A stretch of DNA of 64,000 nucleotides from a virus: positions 1 through 64,000 of IMG/VR virus record IMGVR_UViG_3300012920_000030. One strand, given 5' to 3'. Position 1 is the stretch's first letter; each line of letters begins with the position of its first letter. Made by a program: the position numbers and the translations under genes. Below, piece by piece: positions 1 to 6,508 of the stretch. The notes beneath the pieces were generated by a model that was not told the origin of the DNA, made no database searches, and saw only the letters and a program-made list of their open reading frames with translations.

Positions 1-373
1 CCTGCCTCCGCCTTTGGCTTATCGATTCGTATTGACGGCTTTCGACCGCTATGCAAGTGCCAAGGCTCGCGGGCCTACATAGGCATCCGCAATGACTTGC
101 ATACTACGATTGGTTTAGGTTTGTGTAGATGTATCAGAATCTAAGTTCCACGTGATAAACGTGTCACTTGTCATCGTCAGAATCTATCGAGCCGTTTTCC
201 TTAACTCGATGCTTCTCATTGGCCCTACTCGGCTGGAGGTCGCTCTCCTTGCGACCCTTTGCTTTCGGGGGTTTTCCTCAAAACTGAGGACCGCCACCGA
301 TTGGTTATCGGCTTTGGGTCCTAAAATGGTCAGAGATTACGGCTGTAATACTTCAGATAAACGTCGAATCGAT
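1..373. other. Gene-free left edge
   Basis: I see no convincing gene. Forward reading frames here have no ribosome binding site and no recognisable protein. On the minus strand this is the region downstream of the 374-652 gene. It holds a small hairpin (CCTCA-aaac-TGAGG near 276-290) and one copy of GGCTTTGGGTCCTAA (309-323), which recurs at 2232-2246. It is probably untranslated or regulatory DNA. Confidence 0.5.
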
Positions 374-652
374 TTACTCCTTGTTGTACATGTAGTATGG
401 TCGGTATTCGATGTTGTTCTTTTTCATGTAGAAGATGCAGAACTGGTCAGATGGGCCACCACTGCCAGTGATTTGGCGTAGCGTAATGTTGTCCTCATCG
501 TTTCCTTTTGGGTTCCAATCTTCTGCATTGAACTCTGCAACGAGAGCATCTAGTTCGTCCTTTGGGACGACGATGCGTCGGCCATAAAATCCTTTGATGG
601 CAACGTTGTTGTCTGGTAGTTCTTCAGCATATCCTCCAATTTCGGTTTTCAT
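374..652 (-). CDS. Unknown 92-residue protein
   Basis: I do not recognise the family. The protein is soluble and acidic, with a Tyr-rich C-terminus (EYRPYYMYNKE). The start chosen is the ATG at 652 because GGAGG lies 7 bases upstream. A longer frame to 688 exists, but it would translate the repeated leader element (681-705). It is the first of a series of minus-strand genes with structured leaders, so it may belong to a co-regulated set. Confidence 0.7.
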   Translation of the reverse strand: MKTEIGGYAEELPDNNVAIKGFYGRRIVVPKDELDALVAEFNAEDWNPKGNDEDNITLRQITGSGGPSDQFCIFYMKKNNIEYRPYYMYNKE

Positions 653-680
653 ATTTTTTCCTCCATTTTGTGCGTTTACC

Positions 681-705
681 TTCGCCAAGGGGTGTAATAC
701 CTAAG
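681..705 (-). repeat. Leader element, copy 1
   Basis: On the plus strand GCGTTTACCTTCGCCAAGG (672-690) is followed by GGTGTAATACCTAAG. Read on the minus strand this lies just upstream of the ribosome binding site of the 374-652 gene. Related copies occur before the 1860-2153 gene (2188-2214) and the 2655-3350 gene (3371-3390). A shared promoter plus leader is the simplest reading; TAGGTATTACA may be the TATA-like part. Confidence 0.5.
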
Positions 706-743
706 CCGGGGTATACGCAGGGCCGAAACCCTGCGCAACCGGC
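705..743 (-). repeat. Two-part hairpin repeat, copy 1
   Basis: GCCGG pairs with CCGGC and, inside it, GCAGGG pairs with CCCTGC. The arm GCCGGGGTATACGCAGGG is identical to the arm at 2526-2543, while the loops differ. It lies in the upstream region of a minus-strand gene. It could be an RNA structure acting in the leader, or a DNA-binding site. Confidence 0.5.
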
Positions 744-846
744 GCCGTCATCGTTGACGGAAAGGGCGCAGATTAGGACCTTGGTCCATATGTGCGCGTT
801 GTACCGCTCAGTAAGCGTTCTTCAGTGATTTCGTTTTTCAGATTCA

Positions 847-1308
847 TCAATCGGACTTACATAATCGGTGCTTTGTGGGCTTTTCCGATTTGTGGTCTTC
901 AACCGTGTAGGGCTGAACTTCGCTGTCACCTTGCTTCACGATTGGAACTGTTCTCCAAAAGCCAATCACATGTCCATCTGGGTTCTTACTAGCCCCTTTG
1001 TAGGGGTTGTCCCAGTACATTCTGTTGTTGCTTCTGATTTTCTTCCAACCAATGACATCATCGTGGTACTCCCAAGAGGAGTGCCACTTGTGGATGAATA
1101 GCCATTTGAATGGCGTCATTTGCTTGTGGTTCTTGAACACCCAGCCGCGCTTCTTAGAAAAGTAGTCACGGACTCGGTGCATTTCAGCGTTCATTTCTTC
1201 CTTCGTTGAAAAGGGTCCAAAAGTCATCTCATACTTACTGCTGAAGTTCTCCCAGAACGTTTCATACCAGTAAATAATTTGAATCATAAAAAATTTCTCT
1301 TGTTTCAT
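847..1308 (-). CDS. Unknown Trp/Tyr-rich 153-residue protein
   Basis: No family recognised. The sequence is rich in Trp, Tyr, Lys and His (for example FKWLFIHKWHSSWEY) with no membrane segment, which suggests a small compact binding domain. The start at 1308 follows GGATAGTGAAAAAAG, nearly the same leader as the starts at 2153 and 3350. An internal ATG at 1287 is possible. The C-terminal tail (HKSEKPTKHRLCKSD) is charged and probably flexible. Confidence 0.65.
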   Translation of the reverse strand: MKQEKFFMIQIIYWYETFWENFSSKYEMTFGPFSTKEEMNAEMHRVRDYFSKKRGWVFKNHKQMTPFKWLFIHKWHSSWEYHDDVIGWKKIRSNNRMYWDNPYKGASKNPDGHVIGFWRTVPIVKQGDSEVQPYTVEDHKSEKPTKHRLCKSD

Positions 1309-1859
1309 CTTTTTTCACTATCCTAACCAACTTCTTGTTGGTCTATGACATTGGGGGTATCTAACCCCTATTTTACAGACTTATGTAGTACTTTCCAGAC
1401 TATCAGTGGTATATCTCGTAAGCGTTCAGGTTCTCTACAATTGTCTTTAATTTATGCAAGCCTGCCGATATTTGTCAATAGAATATCATCTGGGTTTTTA
1501 TATTCAGGTGGGTATGCGTTGATTTGCATTCCATCCATTTCTTACTTGTCCAGACTATCTACAACCGTTAGGGAATCGAACCCCGACTGTGCTTCATTGA
1601 ACCGTACTTACTTCTCTTGTACATGGTCTTTATCATCCTACTACTGTCTTCACTACTAGGACCCACGATTTTTATTCAACGTTTATCAGACGCTTTTATT
1701 GTATCGCTTCCTCGTTCGCAATGCCTATGTCCGGAGGCTATGCAAGGGCCTGAACCTTTGCATAGCCGGACTTCGTCATTAGTTGACGTAATTCTCGTAG
1801 AATCTTCGTTCTACGGTTTACACGCTCATTGAGCGTCGGTGTGTGTATATGACTTACAA
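1309..1859. other. 550-base gene-free leader region
   Basis: No supported gene. It contains several potential hairpins: ACCAAC-ttctt-GTTGGT (1326-1342), GGGGT-atcta-ACCCC (about 1353-1368), and the strong 1729-1771 stem. A tRNA T-arm look-alike at about 1570-1587 has no matching acceptor or anticodon arm. CCAGACTATC occurs twice (about 1396 and 1550). Confidence 0.5.
1729..1771. other. Strong hairpin
   Basis: GTCCGG and CTATGCAAGG on the left pair with CCTTTGCATAGCCGGAC on the right, apart from a 3-base bulge and a short loop. The stem is about 15 bp. It lies between minus-strand genes (847-1308 and 1860-2153), so it may be a 3' terminator or RNA-stability structure of the 1860 gene, or a regulator of the 847 gene. 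Confidence 0.5.
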
Positions 1860-2153
1860 CTACTCCACGGGTAGGTGGTATTCCCACCCGTCTTTGTCTT
1901 GGAAAATAGGACCATAAAATTGGTCCACATGCTTCCAGAAGACATAGAAACGTAGGTCATGGATTGTCATACCGTGGTAGATACTGTTCTTCCACTGTAT
2001 TGGCATTTCTTCCATAGCCGCTCGCGAAAACTCGCGATAGAGTAAGTAACATCGCCTCTGATAAGGCGTATACTTCTTCCATTGTTCCTTCTTCTGTTTA
2101 ATCAGGTTCTCCAAATACTGTTCGCATTCCTCATAAATCTGGTCTGTTGCCAT
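1860..2153 (-). CDS. Unknown 97-residue protein
   Basis: Family not recognised. The protein is helical and charged, with aromatic patches (YTPYQRRCYLLYREFSR). ATG 2153 is chosen because AAAGGAG lies about 11 bases upstream. The longer frame to 2195 would translate the repeated leader CTTGGCGAAGGT. It belongs to the left-edge set of small genes with shared leaders. Confidence 0.65.
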   Translation of the reverse strand: MATDQIYEECEQYLENLIKQKKEQWKKYTPYQRRCYLLYREFSRAAMEEMPIQWKNSIYHGMTIHDLRFYVFWKHVDQFYGPIFQDKDGWEYHLPVE

Positions 2154-2187
2154 TTCTTTTTTCACTCCTTTTTTGTTGCGTATCACC

Positions 2188-2214
2188 TTCGCCAAGGGGT
2201 TTGTAATACCTAAG
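2188..2214 (-). repeat. Leader element, copy 2
   Basis: TTCGCCAAGGGG followed by TTTGTAATACCTAAG on the plus strand matches copy 1 (681-705) with two extra bases. It lies 35 bases before the start of the 1860-2153 gene on the minus strand. Confidence 0.5.
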
Positions 2215-2282
2215 GTCCTCAGCCGTTGGTAGTGGCTTTGGGTCCTAATATCGTCAATTCAATCAGTTAAGAATCAAAGATT

Positions 2283-2519
2283 TCAGAGTACCTTTCCCGT
2301 TTTCTTGTGCTTGTAGTAGTAACCGGCTGGAGTCCAAACGGCCTCATACTGGTCCTTTTCTTCAACTGGCATTGGTAGTGCGTTACTTGAGTCGTCCTCG
2401 CAGTGCATACACCATCCTATACCATCAGTTCCGTTTGCAGGTCGATGGCAATTGCCATTCCCGCATCGGTCTTGGTTCTCTAGATTTTTCTTGTTCTTTC
2501 CTGTCTTTTTGTTCGACAT
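2283..2519 (-). CDS. Small Cys/His zinc-type protein
   Basis: A 78-residue protein with a Lys/Asn-rich N-terminus followed by a Cys/His cluster: CGNGNCHRP then CMHCED. The spacing fits binding of one zinc ion. ATG 2519 is preferred; the frame to 2561 runs back through the hairpin repeat at 2526-2566, whose base lies only about 7 bases from the start. That hairpin could control access to the start codon (inference). Confidence 0.6.
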   Translation of the reverse strand: MSNKKTGKNKKNLENQDRCGNGNCHRPANGTDGIGWCMHCEDDSSNALPMPVEEKDQYEAVWTPAGYYYKHKKTGKVL

Positions 2520-2525
2520 AACTAC

Positions 2526-2566
2526 GCCGGGGTATACGCAGGGACCGGAATCCCTGCGCAACCGGC
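2526..2566 (-). repeat. Two-part hairpin repeat, copy 2
   Basis: The arm GCCGGGGTATACGCAGGG is identical to 705-722; it pairs with CCCTGC and CCGGC across a different loop. On the minus strand it ends just before the ATG at 2519. The conserved stem and varied loop argue for a functional structure. Confidence 0.55.
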
Positions 2567-2605
2567 AAAAAAGATGTAGAGCAAGGCCGTAGCCTTCGGT
2601 CTACA
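2567..2605 (-). terminator. Hairpin plus T-run
   Basis: On the minus strand TGTAGA...TCTACA encloses AAGGC...GCCTT and is followed by TCTTTTTT. It sits downstream of the 2655-3350 gene. It resembles an intrinsic terminator; in archaea the T-run would be the active part. Confidence 0.6.
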
Positions 2606-2654
2606 TGTTGTACCGCTCAGTGAGCGTTCTTTGTCTGCTGTTCCAGTGTTGGAA

Positions 2655-3350
2655 TCAACGACGGTTGATTGCACGACGAATCATCGGCGTTGCTTCTTCA
2701 ACCTTGAAGACATGATGTGGTTTGCCATAGGGGGACTTTTCAATTCCCCACCGTACGACTTCAGTCCACTGTTCCACATCCCCCTTCTTGTGCGAGCCAT
2801 ACGGCTCGTCCTTGAGGTAGGTTCTGGTGCAGTGGTTCAGTTTGATGTGCAACACGGAGTAAAACTCCGAGGGCCCATCGCCAATCATGCTTCCACAGTC
2901 GGTACAGAAATCCCATACCAACGTGTTTCCGGTTGTGATACGGTTCTTGTGACCGTCAACAACGTACACACCTTCGGTGTGTCCACAACCATAATACTCA
3001 GATTCTCGTCCTCCGTTCAATTCATACTGAACGTACAACTCGTATCCGTAATCATGGTTTTCTTCGTCTGCTTCATCCGCGGCTTCACCAAGGTTGGCAA
3101 GTTCACGGATTGCGTCTGTCATTCCATCGGTTCCCTTTGGAATCGGGTTACCGTTCGGTAGCAGCATTACATGTTCAGATTCAACAGTTGTGGTTGCATA
3201 CGGGATGAATCCATATTCATAACTTCCCGTTTCCTTGTTGAACATTCTTCCCCACTCTTTTGATTCGCGGGGTTGCGTAGGCTTCTGCCATCGCTTGTCC
3301 AATAACTTCCAATTGTTGTCTTCTGCTAGTTTCTTTACAGTCTTGTTCAT
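2655..3350 (-). CDS. Unknown zinc-type protein, 231 aa
   Basis: No family recognised. It has four possible zinc ligands in the middle (GCGH near residue 120, then CTDCG near 147) and a further Cys in LNHC. The rest is hydrophilic with a basic C-terminus (MIRRAINRR). The ATG at 3350 follows AGGAAGTGAAAGAAAA. Its leader carries a third copy of the CTTGGCGAAG element. A nucleic-acid-binding role is possible but unproven. Confidence 0.7.
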   Translation of the reverse strand: MNKTVKKLAEDNNWKLLDKRWQKPTQPRESKEWGRMFNKETGSYEYGFIPYATTTVESEHVMLLPNGNPIPKGTDGMTDAIRELANLGEAADEADEENHDYGYELYVQYELNGGRESEYYGCGHTEGVYVVDGHKNRITTGNTLVWDFCTDCGSMIGDGPSEFYSVLHIKLNHCTRTYLKDEPYGSHKKGDVEQWTEVVRWGIEKSPYGKPHHVFKVEEATPMIRRAINRR

Positions 3351-4055
3351 TTTTCTTTCACTTCCTGTTCGCGTTTATACTTCGCCAAGTACTATGACAA
3401 TCCCTCCGGGCGAAACCGCCCTTTGGGTACCGTCATCCGCGCACGACTCGTGGTTTTATGCGCGTCTTGTACTATGGTTTCCTTGGAGTAGATAAGTTGG
3501 ACTGCCCTCTTCACACAAACTGAAACGATGGGTTCTACTCCGTTGGGAAACCTCGGGGATACCAGTCCCTCGGGCCAACCTCAGTTGGCAAATTCTATGA
3601 TTATTCTATGAACTCTCGCCGTGCCTCGATTTGTGTTCAATTTGGTAACAATCAACAGATATTCAAGCACCCGGAATTCCACGTCTAGTACCACCATCAG
3701 CATGACCTGTAAGGTGGCTTTCTCCATACGGAGCCTAGGCGCGACACTTCTCATCGTATCCCGGTTTCTGTTTTTCAAATGTCATTACTGTACGCGCTTC
3801 CCCTACTGTGTTTCCACCGTATGGAGGCCCCCTCTCGGGTATTTACGCTCACACTTGAATATCCTCATGTTACCGTGGCCGATAGGATACGGCACGGTAA
3901 AGGTGATTGTCGATTTACAGCATCACTAATATTCAATCCGTAGATTGGGAATACTGCTAGTCGGCAATCATTCTATGATAATCTTGGAATGGAGGAACAG
4001 GTGTCCCTCCTTCCATTATGATAGCGTTTGAGGGGGTATCGATACCCTATCAAAA
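3351..4055. other. 700-base gene-free region
   Basis: No gene can be supported. The left part (3371-3390) holds leader element copy 3. There are short hairpins (GGGCG-aaac-CGCCC about 3407-3420) and a longer one at about 3990-4018. ATTCTATGAT occurs near 3593 and 3970. Forward frames here lack ribosome binding sites. An unrecognised structured RNA cannot be excluded. Confidence 0.45.
3990..4018 (-). terminator. Hairpin after the winged-helix gene
   Basis: ATGGAGG pairs with CCTCC and CCAT around a short loop. It lies just downstream of the minus-strand 4056-4316 gene, so termination or mRNA end protection is likely. Confidence 0.4.
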
Positions 4056-4316
4056 CTACTGAATTTGCTCGATTTCAGCCAATTTCCAGTAAGTAGTCTG
4101 CCTGTTTGTACCAGTGATACTTTCAGTCCGTACTTGCTTGAATTGAGGACGACGTTGTAGTAGGTTTGTAAGACGCTGAGTGGTAATACCGTAGTTGCTA
4201 GCCATATTGTACTCGTCTTGAATCTGACGTGTATTGACCTCTTCAACACCTTCTCGTTCCATCACCCGTCTGAATGAAGCCTCAATGTGCTTCACGATTC
4301 GCTTGTATTTCGCCAT
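4056..4316 (-). CDS. Small winged-helix-like DNA-binding protein
   Basis: 86 residues with a helix-turn-helix pattern (VNTRQIQDEYN, then YGITTQRLTNLLQRRPQF) and a wing-like C-terminal strand. The block TTQRLTNLLQRRPQF resembles MQQLGNLLAKYPAF in the 22379-22723 protein, so the two are probably related. It starts directly after the stop of 4317-4520 (TAGATG), so the pair is co-translated. It lies next to the divergent promoter of the transcription island and may regulate it (inference). Confidence 0.7.
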   Translation of the reverse strand: MAKYKRIVKHIEASFRRVMEREGVEEVNTRQIQDEYNMASNYGITTQRLTNLLQRRPQFKQVRTESITGTNRQTTYWKLAEIEQIQ

Positions 4317-4520
4317 CTAGTTTTCCTCCTTGTCTAACCTGCGTTTGATTTCCAACCATCCACCGTATCTGTCCATTAGTTCTACCATGTCCATGATTCG
4401 GTTGATAGTACGCCAACTTGGTTCCCGAGGCAAGGCGTAATTGGTTAAGCGGGTCTTGTCATAGCGCCGAATCTGAATCGTCGTATAGACTTCCTTCTCC
4501 CACTCGGCGGCACTTGCCAT
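4317..4520 (-). CDS. Unknown 67-residue protein
   Basis: A small basic, helical protein with no family recognised. It is transcribed away from the RNA polymerase island, and its start at 4520 lies about 85 bases from the forward gene at 4605. A TATA-like CTATAAG on the minus strand lies about 35 bases upstream of its ATG. It is coupled to the winged-helix gene that follows. Confidence 0.6.
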   Translation of the reverse strand: MASAAEWEKEVYTTIQIRRYDKTRLTNYALPREPSWRTINRIMDMVELMDRYGGWLEIKRRLDKEEN

Positions 4521-4548
4521 CAGTATAACTCATAAGTAACTCGGTTAT

Positions 4549-4560
4549 GAACTTATAGGT
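4549..4560 (+). promoter_or_regulatory. TATA box of the forward island
   Basis: ACTTATAGGTT lies in the divergent spacer. Starting about 25 bases downstream puts the transcript start near 4580, just before the first gene. The complementary strand also has TATA-like sequence for the 4520 gene. Confidence 0.5.
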
Positions 4561-4604
4561 TAATGATAGCATTCTTCATAGCCTAGTTGAAACCTGCTCG
4601 TACC

Positions 4605-5087
4605 ATGAAGCAATTCACATACAGTCTTCATGTATCTGTAAAGGCAATGAACGAAGGAAGCGCAAAGAAGAAACTGAAAGGTTGGCTAGAACCTAGCCTA
4701 GCCATGAAGAAGAATTCCGATATTACGGCAAAGCATCTTGGACTTATGGACTCGGAGGGCGCTACCGAAGCACCCGCTAAGTCGAAGGCCTCACCAAAGC
4801 GTGCAAAGAAAAAGAAGGAGCCCGAATATGACGAAGATTGGGATGACGATTTCGACGACCTCAACTGGGACGAACTCGATGAAGATGATATCGAAGATGA
4901 GGAAGACGACGATGACGACGATTGGTGGGATGAAGATGATGACGAAGACGAGGAAGGAGATTCTGATGATTCGGAGGAAGATTCTGTCGAAGCCGACGAA
5001 GCCGAAGAGGAAGATGACATCAATTCCTTGTTGAAGAAGTTCAGTAGTAGCGACGACGAAGAAGAAGATGACGATGAAGACTGGTGA
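4605..5087 (+). CDS. Acidic-tailed protein before the RNA polymerase genes
   Basis: 160 residues. The N-terminal ~45 residues look folded (QFTYSLHVSVKAM), followed by a Lys-rich hinge (KSKASPKRAKKKKEPE). About 80 residues are then almost pure Asp/Glu, ending in DDEEEDDDEDW. Such tails occur on histone chaperones, transcription elongation factors and RNA polymerase partners, but no family is recognised. TTG at 4587 is an alternative start close to the predicted transcript start. Its place directly before rpoH and rpoA suggests a transcription role (inference). Confidence 0.7.
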   Translation: MKQFTYSLHVSVKAMNEGSAKKKLKGWLEPSLAMKKNSDITAKHLGLMDSEGATEAPAKSKASPKRAKKKKEPEYDEDWDDDFDDLNWDELDEDDIEDEEDDDDDDWWDEDDDEDEEGDSDDSEEDSVEADEAEEEDDINSLLKKFSSSDDEEEDDDEDW

Positions 5088-5096
5088 AATTATAGC
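5088..5096 (+). promoter_or_regulatory. TATA box for a leaderless rpoH transcript
   Basis: AAATTATAG is centred about 27 bases before the ATG at 5119, and there is no ribosome binding site at that ATG. This is the classic archaeal leaderless arrangement. The following CCTAGTT also occurs after the 4549 box. Confidence 0.5.
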
Positions 5097-5118
5097 CTAG
5101 TTCCTCATCGGGTGTAGT

Positions 5119-5370
5119 ATGGACCCGCTAAACCATAGCCGTGTGCCCATGCACATCATTCTAACACAAAAGGAAGCAGAAGCGGAACTAGGGCCACTAC
5201 GTTCTCGTCTTCCCGGGCTTCTTGTAACCGACCCGGCACTAAGGTCTGCCGCAGAACGCCAAGGAATCGAAGAAATTGAAATCGGTTCGGTAGTGAAGAT
5301 TCTACGCAAGAGTAGAACCGGTGGAGAAGATACGCCATACTTCCGAATCGTTATCCCTGCTATCCGGTGA
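5119..5370 (+). CDS. rpoH: RNA polymerase subunit H (Rpo5, Rpb5-like)
   Basis: 83 residues, the usual length of archaeal RpoH, which equals the C-terminal domain of eukaryotic Rpb5. Family marks are visible in order: HSRVPMHIILTQKEAE (canonical H..VP.H..L...E), LPGLLVTDPALR (LP.I...DP), and GSVVKILRKSRTGG with YFRIVI at the end (GDVVKI.R.S.TAG...YR.V). The subunit binds the jaw of the largest subunit. In archaea rpoH usually heads the rpoH-rpoB-rpoA operon. Here rpoA follows within 1.2 kb, but no rpoB is present. Confidence 0.88.
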   Translation: MDPLNHSRVPMHIILTQKEAEAELGPLRSRLPGLLVTDPALRSAAERQGIEEIEIGSVVKILRKSRTGGEDTPYFRIVIPAIR

Positions 5371-5375
5371 TTATC

Positions 5376-5801
5376 ATGGTAAAGTACGAAGTATGGACAG
5401 ACGGTTCTAAGGGCGAGCATGGAGATGCCGGTATTGGTGTTGTAGTTGCTAATCGTGATTACGATGGTATTGATTTTCTACTTGGTGAATACATTGGTAA
5501 GGAAACTAGTAACTATGCTGAGTTCTATGCAGTGGTTAGGGCGCTTGAGGAAATCTATGAGCGTCTAGATGTACCCGAATACGTCAATATTACCATCAAG
5601 AGCGATTCACAGTTACTTGTGAAAGGCATGAATGGCGAACATAAGATTCAGGCACCCAAACTTGTACAGTTGAAAGCGCGTATCGAAAAGATGCACATGA
5701 AACTACGAACAGAACCGGAATACATCTGGGTTAGAGCGCACGTAGGGAACCCAATGAATGAACTTGCAGACTTTTTGGCTGTCAAAGCAATGGCAGGTTG
5801 A
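5376..5801 (+). CDS. rnhA: Ribonuclease H type I
   Basis: 141 residues, a normal size for a single-domain RNase HI, which cuts RNA in RNA-DNA hybrids. The four catalytic acids are visible: Asp in VWTDGSKG, Glu in NYAEFYAV, Asp in IKSDSQLL and Asp in NELADFLA. ATG 5376 is chosen for the GGTGAT site upstream; it lies five bases after the rpoH stop. It may remove primers or R-loops during replication, or act with the neighbouring polymerase. Confidence 0.88.
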   Translation: MVKYEVWTDGSKGEHGDAGIGVVVANRDYDGIDFLLGEYIGKETSNYAEFYAVVRALEEIYERLDVPEYVNITIKSDSQLLVKGMNGEHKIQAPKLVQLKARIEKMHMKLRTEPEYIWVRAHVGNPMNELADFLAVKAMAG

Positions 5802-5830
5802 TTTATTTCCGATTACCGCATCGGATAACC

Positions 5831-6508
5831 ATGTCCCGAACCGGCGGCGACCTGTGGAGCATTGACTTTGCAGATGCAGTGCCCTTTGTCGGTATCGGGG
5901 AAATCCAACGAATGCACCTGAATCCTCATCAATTCCTTAATGGAAGAACAGCAGGTGTTGAGTTTGGGAAAACGCCTTGGTCTGAAACCTCCACGAATCT
6001 AGTAACGATTGAACGCGATGGTACGGCAATCGCAGTCCTTTCGGTAGAAGGAGATTGTAAACTCAACATTGAATCCTTACAAGGAAAACTTCACGACACT
6101 ATCCTACAAGGACCCCAGTACGGTTATGGCACTTACACGATTGACATTACACCAACAATGACACCAACTCAAATTGGTAAACAGATTGGACTTGAAAAGT
6201 ACGTTCTAGACTTTCAAGGAAATCCAGAAATCTTCAGTATGGTTCCACTAGAGGTCAAATTCAACATGATTACAGAAGGTTCACTGAACGAGGTACCGGC
6301 TATCGTCGGCAACCGCCTATTGATGGATGGCAGGCTGTCGAAGATTAGCAACGGTGTGATTAACGTCCCGGCGGGGCAAATTACAAACCTTGGACCACTA
6401 CTGAATGCGATGATAAATCGGCGTCAGGAAAGTGAAACGACCAAAGAAGCCTACATGGTTACCCGCCGACTAACGCTATCCATCAGGATGTTGTCGTATG
6501 GTGGATGA
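5831..6508 (+). CDS. Unknown protein between RNase H and RpoA
   Basis: 225 residues, no family recognised. It is soluble and beta-rich, with no Cys pairs and no clear match to RNA polymerase subunits D, L, E or B. The stop overlaps the rpoA start (ATGGTGGATGA), so translation is coupled to rpoA, which points to a partner or assembly factor of the polymerase (inference). ATG 5831 has a weak GGAT upstream; TTG 5798 is possible. Confidence 0.65.
   Translation: MSRTGGDLWSIDFADAVPFVGIGEIQRMHLNPHQFLNGRTAGVEFGKTPWSETSTNLVTIERDGTAIAVLSVEGDCKLNIESLQGKLHDTILQGPQYGYGTYTIDITPTMTPTQIGKQIGLEKYVLDFQGNPEIFSMVPLEVKFNMITEGSLNEVPAIVGNRLLMDGRLSKISNGVINVPAGQITNLGPLLNAMINRRQESETTKEAYMVTRRLTLSIRMLSYGG

Noticed and set aside
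1561-1680. Possible tRNA on the minus strand (GGGGTTCGATTCCC T-arm look-alike)
   Set aside because: Only the T-arm fits. No complementary acceptor arm or anticodon stem is found within tRNA distance.
3621-3929. 102-codon forward frame in the 3.4-4.0 kb spacer
   Set aside because: No ribosome site, no TATA box at the right distance, no recognisable fold, and it runs against the flanking genes.
4628-5023. 131-codon Ser-rich frame on the minus strand
   Set aside because: It is the shadow of the Asp/Glu repeat of the forward acidic protein (GAT/GAA read in reverse as Ser codons).
5831-6508. RNA polymerase subunit D (Rpo3) or L assignment
   Set aside because: The position would suit it, but the alpha-like motifs around the conserved Arg-Arg and the EVPT-type segment are not present.
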